This document shows positions 23,818 to 36,547 of a stretch of 64,000 nt of DNA, in pieces. Origin of the DNA: Gymnogyps californianus (taxonomy: Eukaryota > Chordata > Aves > Accipitriformes > Cathartidae); assembly GCF_018139145.2 (NCBI RefSeq), contig NC_059477.1, positions 29,491,502 to 29,555,501 of the forward strand. Direction: 5' to 3'. Numbering within the stretch: the stretch's first letter is position 1; every line of letters starts with the position of its first letter. A program made the position numbers and the translations under genes. The notes beneath the pieces were generated by a model. It saw nothing but the letters and a program-made list of their open reading frames with translations, searched no databases and was not told the DNA's origin.

Positions 23818-23910
23818 AGCACTAAAGGGCTGATCCAATGCCTATTAAAGTCAATGACAAAACTCCAATTGATTTTGAACAGAGCAAAACTGGGTCCAGA
23901 AGTTCCTAGA
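23818..23910 (+). repeat. Old sauropsid relic with inverted symmetry
   Basis: CTGATCCAATGCCTATTAAA, AGTCAATGAC, AACTCCAATTGATTTTGAAC and AACTGGGTCC correspond in order to the common reptile and bird relic 'ctgatccaaagcccattgaagtcaatgg ... attgacttcaatgggctttggatcagg'. That element reads almost the same on both strands. Mutations are many. The family name needs a Dfam/Repbase match. Confidence 0.5.
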
Positions 23911-26877
23911 GATTTCTTCTGCCTATGTGAACAAATAAAGTGCACTTCAAGTGAAGTGCTGTCAGCACACAAGGCAGTGTTCAAACACTAACTGTTAAGC
24001 TTGTTAACGCATGTTATCCCTCTGACTGACAGCAACCAGCCATCCTCTGTGCAAGTTAGCAAATTTAAAATGACAGCATGAACAGAGCACTTCTGAGTCC
24101 TGGGAAGCCATTTTGTCCTCTTCGCTGTAGCATTTCTTCTTAATTACTTGCCTAAGTAAAAATCTCCCTCTGGTTATCCACTGAGGGGGAATATGTATCC
24201 GTCCCTCACTACTCCAATCAAAGCACTTATGCATGCATTCAGCTATAAGGAATTTCCAGGGGGGACTATTCACATCATGCTAACCAGCTATACAGATAAG
24301 ATGTGGATAGTGGCTCAGATTAACACACATTGGAAATACTACTGCTAAAAATGCTTTTTTAATAATAGGGATGTTTCATTTTAGAGCACACAAGCATACC
24401 AAAAGGAAAGCATTGGAAAATCCTGAGATTGTCCCCCCTCTTGTTGTGCTAGAATTTTATTATAGTAGAAGTATTTGGAGAAAAAGAAAGCTTAATTTCT
24501 TTAAAGTCAAATGTTGCCTTTTTTTTTTTCCTATAATTATATGAGATCCTTCCATTATGCAGAGTAATCTAAACTCATGCTTGGAGTGTGTATAGAGTAG
24601 GATAACCAAGAAAATATGTACATTTAACTTTAGTACTTGAAACCTTACAGTACACCATGGAAGAGCTGGCAATGTGAGGAATACTGACCAGAAGGGTAGA
24701 GCATCAGAGACTTCAAGAGAATTTGCAGGAAAACTTAGAGCTTAGCATTGGGAAAAGAGGTATGGAACAAATAATGTCCTAAAGAAATTTCTCATGGTAC
24801 TTCTGAAACCAACCGACATTTATATTTCTATTGCCAGGAAATGGCATGCTAGCCCTAGTGTCTAGAAGCCCATCTACAGGCATAGTCACCCTGCACAACC
24901 CAAATGCCAGCAACAGAACGACTTGGTGAAATCCCCCCTGTAGAACAGGATCTTTCTCCACATCAGAGGAACTTGAAGAGTTCTGTATAACCTGCTTTTA
25001 GATATTCCAGGCAGTTTCCAGCACAGCTTTTCATGTGAAGAATATAATGCACCCTAATAGGGAGGACAGCTGAAGTAGTCATCATATAGCAGCTCAAAGG
25101 CAAAGATTAGAAAGCAGGTCTGCTGGCTCCCTGCTCAACAGTGGAAATGAGGTCCATTCTTTGCCTTGTTAGTCAGGCTATAAACAATCACTGCAGCTGG
25201 CAAAACATAAGCTGGAGGAAAGAGTGCCTGTGCAATAATGATCAAGAGGACAAAAAGTGCACTAAGATAAATTCTGCACTGAATCAATGCTGGCACTGTT
25301 CATCTGTGCCAGAGGAGGGAAGAGAAGGATTTGAGAACCACCTGCTGTATACCATCCAGAGGAACCAGTACTCAAAAAGCAAGGGTGAATCAATATCAGC
25401 GCGCATCCTTATGAGAGAACACAGGTTCATGTTTTTGTTGTCAGGGAAATTCCTTGGATGGGTAAACCTGTGGAATTGGAAGTGTTACTGAGAAAAATGT
25501 GAGCTGTGAAAGACAAGATAGAATCATAAATTAAACGAGATTCTAGAAATAAATGTGCCCTCAAAACTGCCACTATGACTAATTCAGCATTATAAGTACA
25601 TAATGCAAAGCCTGTCTTTATTAGATCACCAAGCTTGGCATCATAAGCCAGCAGAAATTTTAGTTGTGATATAAAAAAGCAGAGGGCATGCAATGAATTT
25701 GAAAAGCCAGCGTACAGTACAGGACTGATCTGTAGCAGAGGCTTTGGCAACATCCCCCGATCAACAACTGAAGTCGGCAGAGTAAGCATTTAATGCCTCT
25801 CAGCAGCTGTGTACAGAAAAACGTGGAGCAGGAAGGAAAAACAGGCTTTTAAACAATGATGAAGACAGGCCACGCTGGGCTCGATTTCCAGCTACAGCCT
25901 AGCGGGCTTCTCTGCTCAGTGCCATTTCCCATGGCATTGCTTCCCCATCAAAGTCCTTATTCTCTGGTCCTCTCAGGTTTTGCTGACAGTGCTTTGGAAG
26001 ACACCACAGCAGAGCACTGAACTCACCTGGGCCTTCTAGGAAACTTATAAGACTATGAAGTTAGAGATTGCTTGGCTGTTTGGTTGTTGAACAGATCAAC
26101 TACAAAGGCAATATATTTACCCCGTTCTTTCTGAGACACTATAGTGGAAAGAAAAATTGAATGAAGCACAAAAATGTTACGGGGTTGCTTTGTTTTCTCG
26201 TTTTCTGTGGGCTCTCTTTTTACCTTGAAATTTATAAAACAACTGGCATAATCAAATACCATAGCTACTCAGCTATTGAGCACATGCAGCAGTTACACAC
26301 ATTAAAGCACAGAACACTTTTCGCAGTAAAATCTCAAGAGTTGTCTGGGGTTTTTAATCTCTCTTCTCATCATGTGGTACTGGGTAAAACTCAACAAATG
26401 CAACCTGAGATCCTTATCTAAGCTGCTTGAGTCAGCAACATTTGCTAGAAATCAATGTAGATTTTCTGGTCAGTCCTGCTCTCTGATGTACTAGCAATGC
26501 TTTAAAAGTCTTTAGAGGTTTAGGGGGATGGTATGAGGATTTGGGTATTTGTTCAGGGTTTTTTTTACTAAGCTATTGAATGAGGAAAAAAAGGAGGGGG
26601 GAGTCATAATGATACTTTCCAACAGGCATTTGTGGTTTCACTGCAGGCTGTTTTTAAGTCAATTTCCATTAAACTGAGCATTCCTGTAGCAGTGTCCCTC
26701 AAACAAGACTTTGATGACAAAACACTGGATGGCACAAAGACCATGGAATTAACACAGCTGTGTATCTATGGGTTTGCTTTGTCCACTAGCAACTCATTAT
26801 TTTTTTATGGGCAGAGAGATTAAGGTTTCTGCTAGCTTGTTTGGTTTATCTCTGAAGCCATTTTTAATTATTCTTAC
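23911..26877. other. Non-coding DNA, no gene seen
   Basis: About 3 kb. Open frames at 25141-25491 (plus) and 25427-25789 (minus) overlap one another in part and show no domain. Nothing else is supported. Confidence 0.5.
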
Positions 26878-26996
26878 CTGCAATCCTCTATGGAATTCAA
26901 ATACACAGTCTCCAGCTCCGCACCCTCCAGTGTAGTGATCTCCTCTTCCAGTTCCCTGTCCCCAGCTTCTCCGTTGAGATTTTCAACAGGACATTT
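26878..26996 (-). CDS. Candidate internal coding exon (acidic), unidentified gene
   Basis: A 119-bp exon-like segment on the minus strand ending in a near-ideal donor, GATTGCAG|GTAAGAAT. The frame open through it gives 39 codons with 10 Glu and 2 Asp, for example GDRELEEEITTLEGAELE. This biased composition suggests real coding rather than chance. Two bases remain at the end, and the first base of the segment at 17072 completes an Arg codon. The upstream border is weaker: CATCTATAG|AAATG has a poor pyrimidine tract, and the frame is closed just above it. The true acceptor may differ, or the frame may be a chance one. No domain is recognised. Seen: donor, composition, frame. Inferred: that it is spliced to 16930-17072. 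Confidence 0.4.
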
Positions 26997-28300
26997 CTAT
27001 AGATGCTAATTATCTGAGCGGAGCTTGCAGTATTGGAAAATCTCAACTCTGAACTGTCCTTATGTCGCCTGCTAACGTATGGCTGACTAACATATTGCCA
27101 GTTCTAAAGCGGCTGATGAAACAGCTGCTATAACAGTAATCACCATTCATTTTTTAAAGTGTCTGTTAGCTCAAGAGTTTATGTACTGGCATTGTCATAT
27201 TAAAGCAGAACACATTTTTGCTGGCTTTGATTAATAATTAACTTCTAGGTTTTGTTTTATGAGCTCCGTGTGGTTTACCACGGGCAATACTGTACCTGCA
27301 CTTTTCAGATGCATACAAATGGCTGATTGCGGTGCGCTGGCTGTGATACCCATGTGTTAGGATGAACTGCACTCATGTCTTCAGATCTCCAAAAGGGCTC
27401 TCACTCATTGTGTTCTTCCTGACCAGTAGTCTAATTTCTTCCCATTTAACTCATGGGAGAGAGAAGCTGCACGCCTCTCAGAGAAGCAGTGCATGCTGTT
27501 TGCTCCAGGCAGGGAGCAGAGGGATTCCAGAAAGCTGCCTCATTTGCACTGGCATTTCTGCTAAACGAAGCAGTCTTTCTCCCATCCTGAAGGCTTATGC
27601 CGCTCAGACCTTGGCACTGAGCCTGAGTGACCATTGTGGCTGTTAGATAATGTGCACAAGAACAGCAAAATGGTGTGAAAACAAAGGTCTCCCAAACTCA
27701 TTTTCTCCTAGGGAAATGGACTCCCTAATCTCCAAGTACCCACCATGGTAGTGACTTGGCAAGGACATTGGTTACAACTGAGAACAAAGCTTAACATATG
27801 TTCAGCAGGCTCTCAACTTAAAAAACCCCAGACATCCAATCCTGTAGAACCCTGGCACCACAAAATACTTTCCACTAGCATACAACATCATCTCTTTTTT
27901 CTCCTCCAACACCACCTTATGACCACCCAAAAGTTGTTTTCACTGTTAACAGCAGTTGATTGTGATGACTTCTGAAAATGTTCAGCCATAGGCCTCTCTG
28001 AAAAGGCAACGTTTTGAGTGCCTTTTCATGAGAAAATCTCAGCTAGCTATTCAGCATGAATGCAAATTAATTAAGCCTCTTAATATCACTACACAGAAAC
28101 AAGACACAGGGATTGCTCTCCCCTCCCTGGCAATGTTCCTGTCTCTGGGTAGAAAACAACTGCTGTTTAACAGTGCTCAACACAGCACACCTCCTCCTGC
28201 AGCAAGGCTGGGATGTGAGGCGGGGTCAGAGAAGATATAACTAGGATTTTCAAAAATGCTGGTTATCAGCACCTCCACCCTTATGAAAAGGGCTCACAGC
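26997..28300. other. Non-coding DNA, no firm gene
   Basis: About 1.3 kb with no recognised gene or repeat. Frames on both strands at 27362-27646 overlap and show no domain. Confidence 0.5.
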
Positions 28301-29060
28301 CATAGGTGTTTGCCATGTGTTTTTTGCATTTACATTCCTACAAAGCCTGGTACTTATAGGGCCTCCATGGCTCCCATATCTGTCTTTGTGAGCACAATAT
28401 GCTCTTGAAGCCTGTAAAGGTGTTTTTCACAACTTGCTCTGGGCAAATAGTGCTCCATGCCTTAAAAGCATATTTTCTGATGCTGGGGTAAATAGGAATC
28501 ACACTCCCTGTGCTCTCTGCAGTGCAGGTCTGTCGGGGCCCCAGGTGCATTTGCCCCTTTCTAAGAGTTCAATTGACAGAGGTAAGGATCAGTTCCTCCA
28601 CTGGTAAAAGCTGTTGTGAAGTAGGCTGGAAGCGAGGACCTGCCCTCTTTCCCTTGGGAGCTACTGGTAAGCCGAGACTTTATGGTGGCCCCCATCTGTC
28701 CTTCACCTCAGCTGTGTAACAGCTATGTCTGCACCCAGTCTCTCCGAGACACTGGCTGGACCTCCCAGGCTGCCCATGGACCTGCCTTCTCACCCCAGAC
28801 TTGCTGGGCGATCTCTGGACTGTGTGCGACCCCAATGAGTATCTCCAGGCCCGAACCTGACTGGCTGCTAAGCATCCTGGCTACTTGTCACGGAGGTTGC
28901 CCCTCCTGCTGGCCTCGTTACCCCACTCAGCTCCCATCTCCCCTTCCTTTGCAGCCCTTGCTGCTCCCTGGCAAGATCTGCCACCATACTGACCCAAGGT
29001 TGTATCGCAGCACAGCACAACTCCTTCCTTGCGCAGGTACCGAGGTTACCTTCTATAGGT
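28301..29060. other. GC-richer block of unknown origin
   Basis: Roughly 750 bp that is clearly richer in G+C and CpG than its surroundings, for instance TCTCCGAGACACTGGCTGG and TCACGGAGGTTGCCCC around 28740-28900. A 147-codon plus-strand frame (28682-29125) runs through it without a known domain. It may be an old LTR or another repeat whose family I cannot name, or the exonic part of a non-coding transcript. No terminal TG...CA or target-site duplication was found. Confidence 0.3.
28523..28581 (+). other. Exon-like segment, plus strand
   Basis: A 59-bp segment between a very strong acceptor (CTGTGCTCTCTGCAG) and a good donor (GACAGAG|GTAAGG). Two frames are open through it; one gives a Cys-containing stretch VCRGPRCICPFL. 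No neighbouring exon of matching phase was identified, so it could be an isolated non-coding exon or a coincidence. Confidence 0.25.
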
Positions 29061-31914
29061 TATGTATCTGGTGCATGCAACTAGAGAGAGGACTGGTGAG
29101 CCATCAAGTTGTTCATCCATCCTAAAGTACAGATTCAGCTGTGTCTTGGCAAAGGTGCAAGCCACAAGGCAAAAATTAGAGTCATATTACTCTACAAACT
29201 TAACTATATTTTCTAATAGAGGTTTTCTGATAAAAATGACAGCCACAAACTATTCAGCAGTGGGGTAGTCCAAAAAAATTTGCGAACTACTGACTTTTGA
29301 CTGCACCCATTTCTGGTTCCTGAAGTGCAGAGGCATGCATGTTTCTTGGTGATCCTCTGCCTTTCCTCCCTTTGGGTAGGACTTTTCATCTAGAAGCACA
29401 GGTTTATTTCAAACAAACAGATTAAAATAGTGCCCATCATCTGCTGATTAGCTGTTTAGGGGCCTAGAATACACTAGAACTGAAACACACTTTCTATGAA
29501 AGGAACCAGCAATCATTTACAGACTTAAGTTGAGCATTTGTAGCATTAGGTTGGCTCCCTTCTGGGCTGAATTTCAGCTTAAGATCTTAATAATTTAAAA
29601 GAAGTAATTTTGTGGATGGTGCCATGACATTGATGCTTCAATCAAGTGGCATTGATGCTTCAATTTGCTGGTAGATATACTGTACTCAGAGGCTAGAAAT
29701 ATGTCACTCCTTTGGAGTTCTGGCCAAAACCTATCAGAATCCTGTATGGCAGCAAGCATTTTAAGGTATCCATGAATTAAACATTCAGTAGGCATTAATG
29801 GATCAATGTCATCTTAATCACCAATTTATCAGTAATTAGAAATTAAAATATGCAAAATAAATGGCATATAATAGAAGTATAATTGGTCATTCAGTGTAAA
29901 AAATGATGTTAGAAATGTAGATAAAATACTCTTTCTTTTTTTTAGTAGTTTCCCCATGACTAATCAGATATTCCAAATTTCATTACCACTTTGCAATATG
30001 TATTCACATTATCCATGACATGGGCATCTTTAATATCGATAACGCATAATTGTGTTTGCCATAGAATGATGGAACAAGATCACTTGGCATATAATGCCTG
30101 AACATGATTCCACTTCTGATGTCTTCTCTTTGCAGAACACTTATCATTATTAATAATGTATGGCATTAGATTTTTGAGCTTGCCTAGCAAATGTCACAGC
30201 CAATGCTCTGCTCAGTAAAGAATTCTTTGTGAGCCAAGCACCAGCCATGTGTAGAGACAAGAAACTGACCTAAGGGGACTTACGAGGTTAAAATAAACCC
30301 CTTCCACCATCTCACACTGATAATTGTGTCAAAAGATGACCACACCCACATTAGTGGGAAATTTTACTTTGTGGGGGCACACACATTTCCTAACCTCTCA
30401 CTACCCCCACAGTAAACGGAAAACTTGTTCTAGGCCTTCTTATTCCTGCACGTAAGCATCACATCTACCCATTCTCTAGAGGTGGTGTCATCTTCAACAC
30501 AGGCCTTACCTCTTCCCTCCTAGTTGCCAGTACCTGTTTGAGATTCAAATCATTCACCTCTTTCTCCTCTGGAACCTGTGAATACTTCGTTGCTTTATTT
30601 AATTCACCTGGAAACTTCTTTCTTTTCAAGTCTTGTGCATCAGGGAAGATAAACTTTTGTAACATTTCTCTGCAATCTCTTAAAATTCCATCACTGCTTT
30701 CCAAATTTCTCTGGAATTATTCCACTCAAGTAGCAAAAGTAAAAGCATCTGTTCTGCTTTGTCACTTCTTCCAAACAGCAAATAAACTGCTAGCACATTT
30801 CCTATCCACAAACACCATATTTCCAAGGTAGCATAAGGAGCATTTTTAAGAACATCATCTCATTCTGCAGCAAAAACCTCACATCAATCTGTTGCTTAGG
30901 GCACATATGTAGATCTTATTAACTAATGTCTTTTGCTGAGTTCTCAAGTTGGGATCTGATTGAAGATCTCTCTGGGTTTCCCAAAGCCTCTTGCGACCCT
31001 GCCAATAATTATTTGAAAGAATAACATCTAGTGACATGTTTGACTTTCCTTAATGACCACCTGCAGAGGCACCTCTACAAATATGCAATGCAGTAAAATG
31101 CAGTAGCTTTACATCACTATGCTAGTTGCATTTCTCCTGGTTTCTTCTCATTCATCCTATGTCTTTTCTCACAGTGGCCATTGTAGACACAATTATGCAT
31201 CCATACTCTGCAAAGACAGTAACTTAAGCAATAACTAATGCAATTCACATGTTTTTCTCCCACACCTAATACCTTTCTGATTATGCAGAAAAGTCCCAAC
31301 CCCATAACCACATCCATTCAAGCTTAATTATTCTTAGGCATGTAAACAGTCCTATTGTAATCAATCTGATTATTCATGTGTTTTTAATTAACTACATAAG
31401 TGATTGCAAGATGTGGGTCTTTGCATGTAAATCCTTCCCTCCATCTGTAAAAGTAGTGGAAATAATACAGTTGTTGAGCATCACAACTACTACATTTGAC
31501 TCAACAGTTTAAACAGTAGCCTATTAGGTCAGGAAATCAGTACATACACAGAAAAACCTGTGTCAGCAAACCAACAGGACCTTGATCTACACAGAGTGCT
31601 ATTGTAACAGAAAATCTGTTCCTTATAGGGTTTTTTTTGACATCATATCCTCACATTACTGTGTTTTACAATACTTTTATAGTTTAATAAACAAGACATT
31701 TTTCAGGGGTTTTGTTGTTGTTTTTTTTGTTGGGGCTTTAAAACAGTTTTTCATTAATCATTGCTATTGCTAACAGTCAATCTGTGGTGTTGTGGATGGT
31801 CCAGCAGTGGCATCCTAGTGAAGATCTACCTTCTCTGTGCTTCTGTGGATTAAATATAATATGAAAAATATAATGCAATGGTATAAATCAAAAGTACTAC
31901 TATGTGTAGCATCC
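29061..31914. other. Non-coding DNA, no gene seen
   Basis: About 2.9 kb. A short imperfect direct repeat built on CATTGATGCTTCAAT occurs at about 29630 and 29650. A weak MIR-like word (CCATCTGTAAAAGTAG) lies near 31441. No gene is supported. Confidence 0.5.
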
Positions 31915-32262
31915 CAGATCAAAAGAAACATTATGGAGTTAAAGGAGGTCCAGAGAAAGTTGGTTAGAATTATGAAAACTCACCTACAAAGAAGAACGGA
32001 AAACACTGAGCTTGTTTATCTTAAGGAGATTAATAAGGCAGGCTACAAAAAAAAGCACATGCACTTATAAGTGAAGCACTGGGAACTTCTGTCCTTAAGT
32101 ATAAGTCAAAAGGGCCAATCATTTAAATTCAAAGGGAGCAACTGCAAAAGAGAAAAATATTTTGTTAAAGGAAGACAGTTTGTTGTATTAGAAGAAGAGT
32201 TCTGCACCCTTACTCACTGAATAGTTAAACAGTGAAACTTACTGCTACAGGTTTTCACTGGT
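31915..32262 (+). repeat. L3/CR1-like ancient LINE relic
   Basis: The order GAGGTCCAGAGAAAGTTGG, then CCAATCATTTAAATTCAAAG, GGGAGCAACTGCAAAAGAG, AAAAATATTTTGTTAAAGG and GTGAAACTTACTGCTACAGG follows the 3' part of ancient L3-type CR1 elements ('...aattaaagggaggcagatttaaaac...aaatatttttt...gtggaactcactgccacagg'). The 77-codon frame at 31837-32070 belongs to this relic. Divergence is high. Confidence 0.5.
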
Positions 32263-33284
32263 ACCAGTTATAGCTCTGAGGAAGAAATGGGCATTTACTC
32301 TGATAAAAATATCCAGAGCCAATGGGGAAGAAAAAAAAAAAAATGCTCACCTCATGTTTCAGGGTTAAATCAATTCCAAGGCAATACCGATTAGGATGGC
32401 TACAAACTATTCCACATCTGCTAAGCATAAGATTTCTCATACCCTCCTTCGTAACACACAGGGCTGCCCACTGTCAGTCAAGCGACTGATTCAAAGTTCC
32501 CAGCTATCTTTATATCACAGATATTCTTATCACACATTTGCTCCAAACCACTGCCATCGCAGAAAACATTTGATGAAAGAAAATCTTTTCATTTTGTTGC
32601 TCGGAGAAAACAGAAGTTAAAGGAAGAAAAATCTCAGGTGAATAAACCATCTTCATTTGCTCTTTATTACTGGTTCTTCTACATCAGCTGTTAAAGGGTT
32701 TTCAGGAAGACTTAAGAGAGAAAAAGAGCATTTTGTACACAAAAAAAAAAAAATTTGAGGAATCCACTTACTAAACTCCAAGTATCACTTCACCCCTCTG
32801 ACCCTTGCAATGCAACTGTCCTGTACTGAAGTGCCACACTTAAAAGTTCTCACTGAGATTTCACTTACCACCATCACCTGAGGTGAATTATAATCCAGTA
32901 CTCTCACAAATTGCAATCACCTTCCAAACAGCTTTCAGCATTCTTCCTGCAAGCATGACCACAGCAGTTCAGAAGTTTTGCATTATTTTGTTTATATCTC
33001 CAGTGTTTATCTCCAATCTCACTTCACTCAGTTTCCATCTCAAGCTGTTTTGGTAGACCTTCTGTAACTTTCCCAGTGATAGAATGTATTTATGGGCATA
33101 TCAGGATAATAATATCTTTATTGTTGGTTGTTCAAGTGAGAAAGAAATAAGTTAAACGATTGAAAAAGGAGCAATTAACAGAATTATTTATTTAGAACTT
33201 ACATATTTTTTATTTTAAGAAAAAAACAAGCAGGAAAAAACCCTCAGTGATGAAATAATGTATCCCCCTGAGTTATTTAGGAAA
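32263..33284. other. Non-coding DNA, no gene seen
   Basis: About 1 kb with short A-runs near 32328-32343 and 32741-32753. No gene or recognised repeat. Confidence 0.55.
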
Positions 33285-33340
33285 ACAATATACAACAGCA
33301 AGAGGTGATGTCACAATATACAACAGTAAGAGGTGATGTC
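33285..33340 (+). repeat. 28-bp tandem duplication
   Basis: Two adjacent 28-bp copies beginning ACAATATACAACAG and ending AAGAGGTGATGTC. They differ at one base (C versus T after CAACAG). Confidence 0.92.
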
Positions 33341-33515
33341 ATACAGGTTGAATTACGCGTATTCAGAACATTCACACACTACTCTAAAGCTTCCTGCGTA
33401 AAAGTTAAAAAGTGATGTGAATTAAGATACTGACTTTTAAATTTAAACTAGCGACTGTAACGTAAAGCATATGTCATCAGTACCTCAGGGTTTGTTTCTG
33501 CTGATAAAAATACAA

Positions 33516-33549
33516 AAAGGTGGAGGATGAGCAAAGGTGGAGGATGAGC
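33516..33549 (+). repeat. 17-bp tandem duplication
   Basis: Two adjacent identical copies of AAAGGTGGAGGATGAGC, about 180 bp after the 28-bp duplication. Confidence 0.92.
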
Positions 33550-36508
33550 AAAACTGTTACAACAGATTTGCAGGGGAAGGCTTCAGTGATGGCTCTATGT
33601 ACGCTAGCCTGGACTAACACCTGATCCATGACCAGTCTATCTGAATGCCATGTTCAGAGAACAGAGACTGCATATTCACCAGAAGGGCCTTGCATACCTG
33701 TATGTAGCTGGAAGAGTCGATTATAAAAGCGGAGTAGTTTCTGCTATTTAATAGCAGGTGACCTCCTATACTGAGGATCTCGCCCAGCCTGAAATTGGGG
33801 TCAGCTAAACTAGAAGAGAGGAGGATGACACTCTGGCCCTAACAGTTTTAATACATGCAAACCTAGAGAAATGCAGCCAAAGACATGCTGAGTCTAAAAA
33901 AGAAAAATAAAAAGCCCGAAAAGCTTAAGCCCAAAATCTTTGAGAGGAATAAAATAGATCTTACTCCAAGAGCAATGGGAAATAAAATTCATCCAAACCT
34001 TCCAGAGCCTGAAATAGTCAGAGTTGAATACAGTTCAATATATGAGCAATAGTTCAAATAATGGAATGGCTAGGGTTTACTGCTAATTGCTTAATACATC
34101 CTCATTACCTGAAGCATGACCTCACACATTTTAGTGAAATGACACTCTCTAATTAATGTTCTGCAATTGTCTTTAGTTGAAGCAGAATATGCGCTTTGTA
34201 TAGGCTACTTTGCTTAGGCAAAACAAAATGTTAAGGAAAAACTTTTTTTATTTTTTATCAAGGCATGAACTCTTGCTGGCCTATCTCAGGCTCCTATTCA
34301 TATACAACTAATGCAAACTATCAAAATGTTAGAGAACAATACAGTCCAGAGAGGTATAAACTGAGGCATTCTGGAGCACTTTCAGTCCTAAATAAAAACA
34401 AACAATGTAGCACTGAAATTTGCTGTGGGTTCTCCAGTTAATCAGCATTTGATGCAACCATGCCACAACTATTTTAGTGTCTTCCTTTTAGGTGAAGCTA
34501 CAGTGTCCTTAAAAAAGACTGAGATGATACACTTAATGGAAAACTTCCACCATTTCTTTGCAGTAACCAGAAGAGTGACAGCAGTAATAATTAGTATCTC
34601 TGTGCTTCACAAACAGTGAAATCAGATGCACAGTTTATCAAGAGTCTGTGTATGTAATTTTTCCATTAAAAATTCTGCAGACAGAGCATTGATAACTGTG
34701 TCTGTGGTGAATCCCGATGAGGTGTATTTGCCTGACATTGTTGAAGAAGGGGGAAAATGAATATATGCATTTTAAATTTTTATGATTACATTTTTACTGA
34801 AGTGTGGGGGCCTGAAGTTTCATGACTGTTTTAATGCAATTGGTTCCACTTAGGAGAGATGACATGTTGAAATGTGATGTGCTGAATGTTTCCCAGGTAA
34901 TTGGAATTCAGTCAACAACAACACTGGGCATTGTCACAGGTTTTAAATAAAAAGGCTTATCTTCCTCTTTTATATTATGGGATATGATGCATCATATTAT
35001 ACAACATCATGATCCTAGATGACAGCCTCTCAAACAGAAATTAAAAAAGTTTACTTCACTCTGCAGACTCCTCCTGAATTTGGATCACACAGGCACATTA
35101 AAGTGTATGCATGTGCAGTCAACACTTCCCAATTCCCTTGCTCACATAAATGGCCACATTCATTCCTGATACAACTCTGATGATTTGTACAGCATTTCAG
35201 TCCCCTCAGGGGTGAATTTGAGCCACTGTTGGTGCTGTTATCCTCACTGTTTGTGCATCCTTCCCCAGAGCTGTTGGAGGGAGAAGCCGCAAGGAAAGAA
35301 GAAGGGGCACTGTGGAAAAACTTACGGCGTAATTTAAGAGTGGTGCAAAAACAGCTCAGGGGGTTGTCATGGGAAACACAGCCTGGCACTCACTGATTCT
35401 TCCACTAAATGAATTTCTTTCATATTAGAACAGGGAAACAACTAAGGGTGAGTTAGCTGGCTGGGAAGAAAGAAGAAAGACTCTGCTGCTATTGAAACCT
35501 TAAATCATGTCTCAGACAAAATTCAAATCAAACTAAAACAGATACTGAAAACTGAAGGTAAATTTTTGCATTCTCCACCATTTAGTTCCTACACAACTTG
35601 GAAGAAGATGTACTGAATTTTCTTCCAGAAAATGTGGACCTCAGTTTTTCCACCTGATTCTTTTTAGGCAGGGAACAGCTGTCTTTCTGAATATTTGTTT
35701 GCACCCCAAAGGTGAGGAGCCCAGGGTGGGGTCCCATAGTTCTGAGAATGGGGTACACTACATACTGCCGGTATTCTACAAGAGGTATTTCCCTGAATAT
35801 TTTTCTTTAGCTGGACTATTCAAGGGGTAAGGTTTAATTTAAGGTTAAAACATCAGAAAGATACTTTAGGCCCATCATTGTTCCCCACCTCACACATGTT
35901 TCTTCTGAACAGAGGAAAACAAGACTTTCTGGGTATGTCATAGAAGACCAAAAATTGAGACATACATTTCAGTCAAATGCTTTAGATGTAAAACTAAACT
36001 CGTTCTGTAAACTTTTTCTGTCTAATAAGGATACTGACCCCAGCTATAAACTTTGTCCTGCAAATGTGGCAAAATACCAATAAGGCTTCACGTCTCTGCA
36101 TGGTGGGGCTTTGTCTATGTTAATTTCTACACTCCAGTGTAGATGCTGAATTATCTGTAAAGTCTAACTTAAAGTCTCATAGCCACCCTCTGACCTTTAG
36201 TTAAAAAAAAAAAGTTGCTACCAGCTTAAAGTGATTTGATGGCTTGAGTAGCAAGGCTGGATTTGGGGACAAATATCTGCCTAAACCCTGCCACTAGAGA
36301 TAGAAGCTTCTACAGCAACTCCCAGACTGAAAGGACCATGATAATCCAGTCATCCTTAAGGACACTGTTTCATGTATCTCTCAAGCACTAGTTGCCTCTG
36401 CAGCTATACAAGGAGACATCATTTCTGTGAGAGAATATAATGCACAGTGCAAGATGCTTGGTTTGTATTAACCATCAGAGCTCAAGTGCAGCCAGTACAG
36501 GTACTTAC
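33550..36508. other. Non-coding DNA, no gene seen
   Basis: About 3 kb. A TATAAAAG word at 33722 has no promoter context. The 112-codon minus frame at 35051-35389 is Ser/Asn-rich with no domain. Confidence 0.5.
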
Positions 36509-36547
36509 TTCACCTTGGCTGAATGTCTGGGTCCTGGGCATCTGGTG
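36509..36547 (-). CDS. Candidate 39-bp microexon, unidentified gene
   Basis: A 39-bp segment on the minus strand between the acceptor AAATTATTTCCTACAG|CAC and the donor GGTGAA|GTAAGTACC. It reads 13 codons (HQMPRTQTFSQGE) without carry-over at either end. This fits the start phase assumed for the segment at 26878-26996. One other frame is open and one has a stop. Being short, it could easily arise by chance. It is listed because it shares strand and phase with the other three segments. Confidence 0.2.

Noticed and set aside
31411..31480. Possible further MIR-like word (CCATCTGTAAAAGTAG)
   Set aside because: Only one short matching word. The flanks do not follow the MIR core order.
33722..33729. 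TATAAAAG as a promoter
   Set aside because: No start-site context, poly-A signal or LTR borders around it. A chance match in AT-rich DNA.
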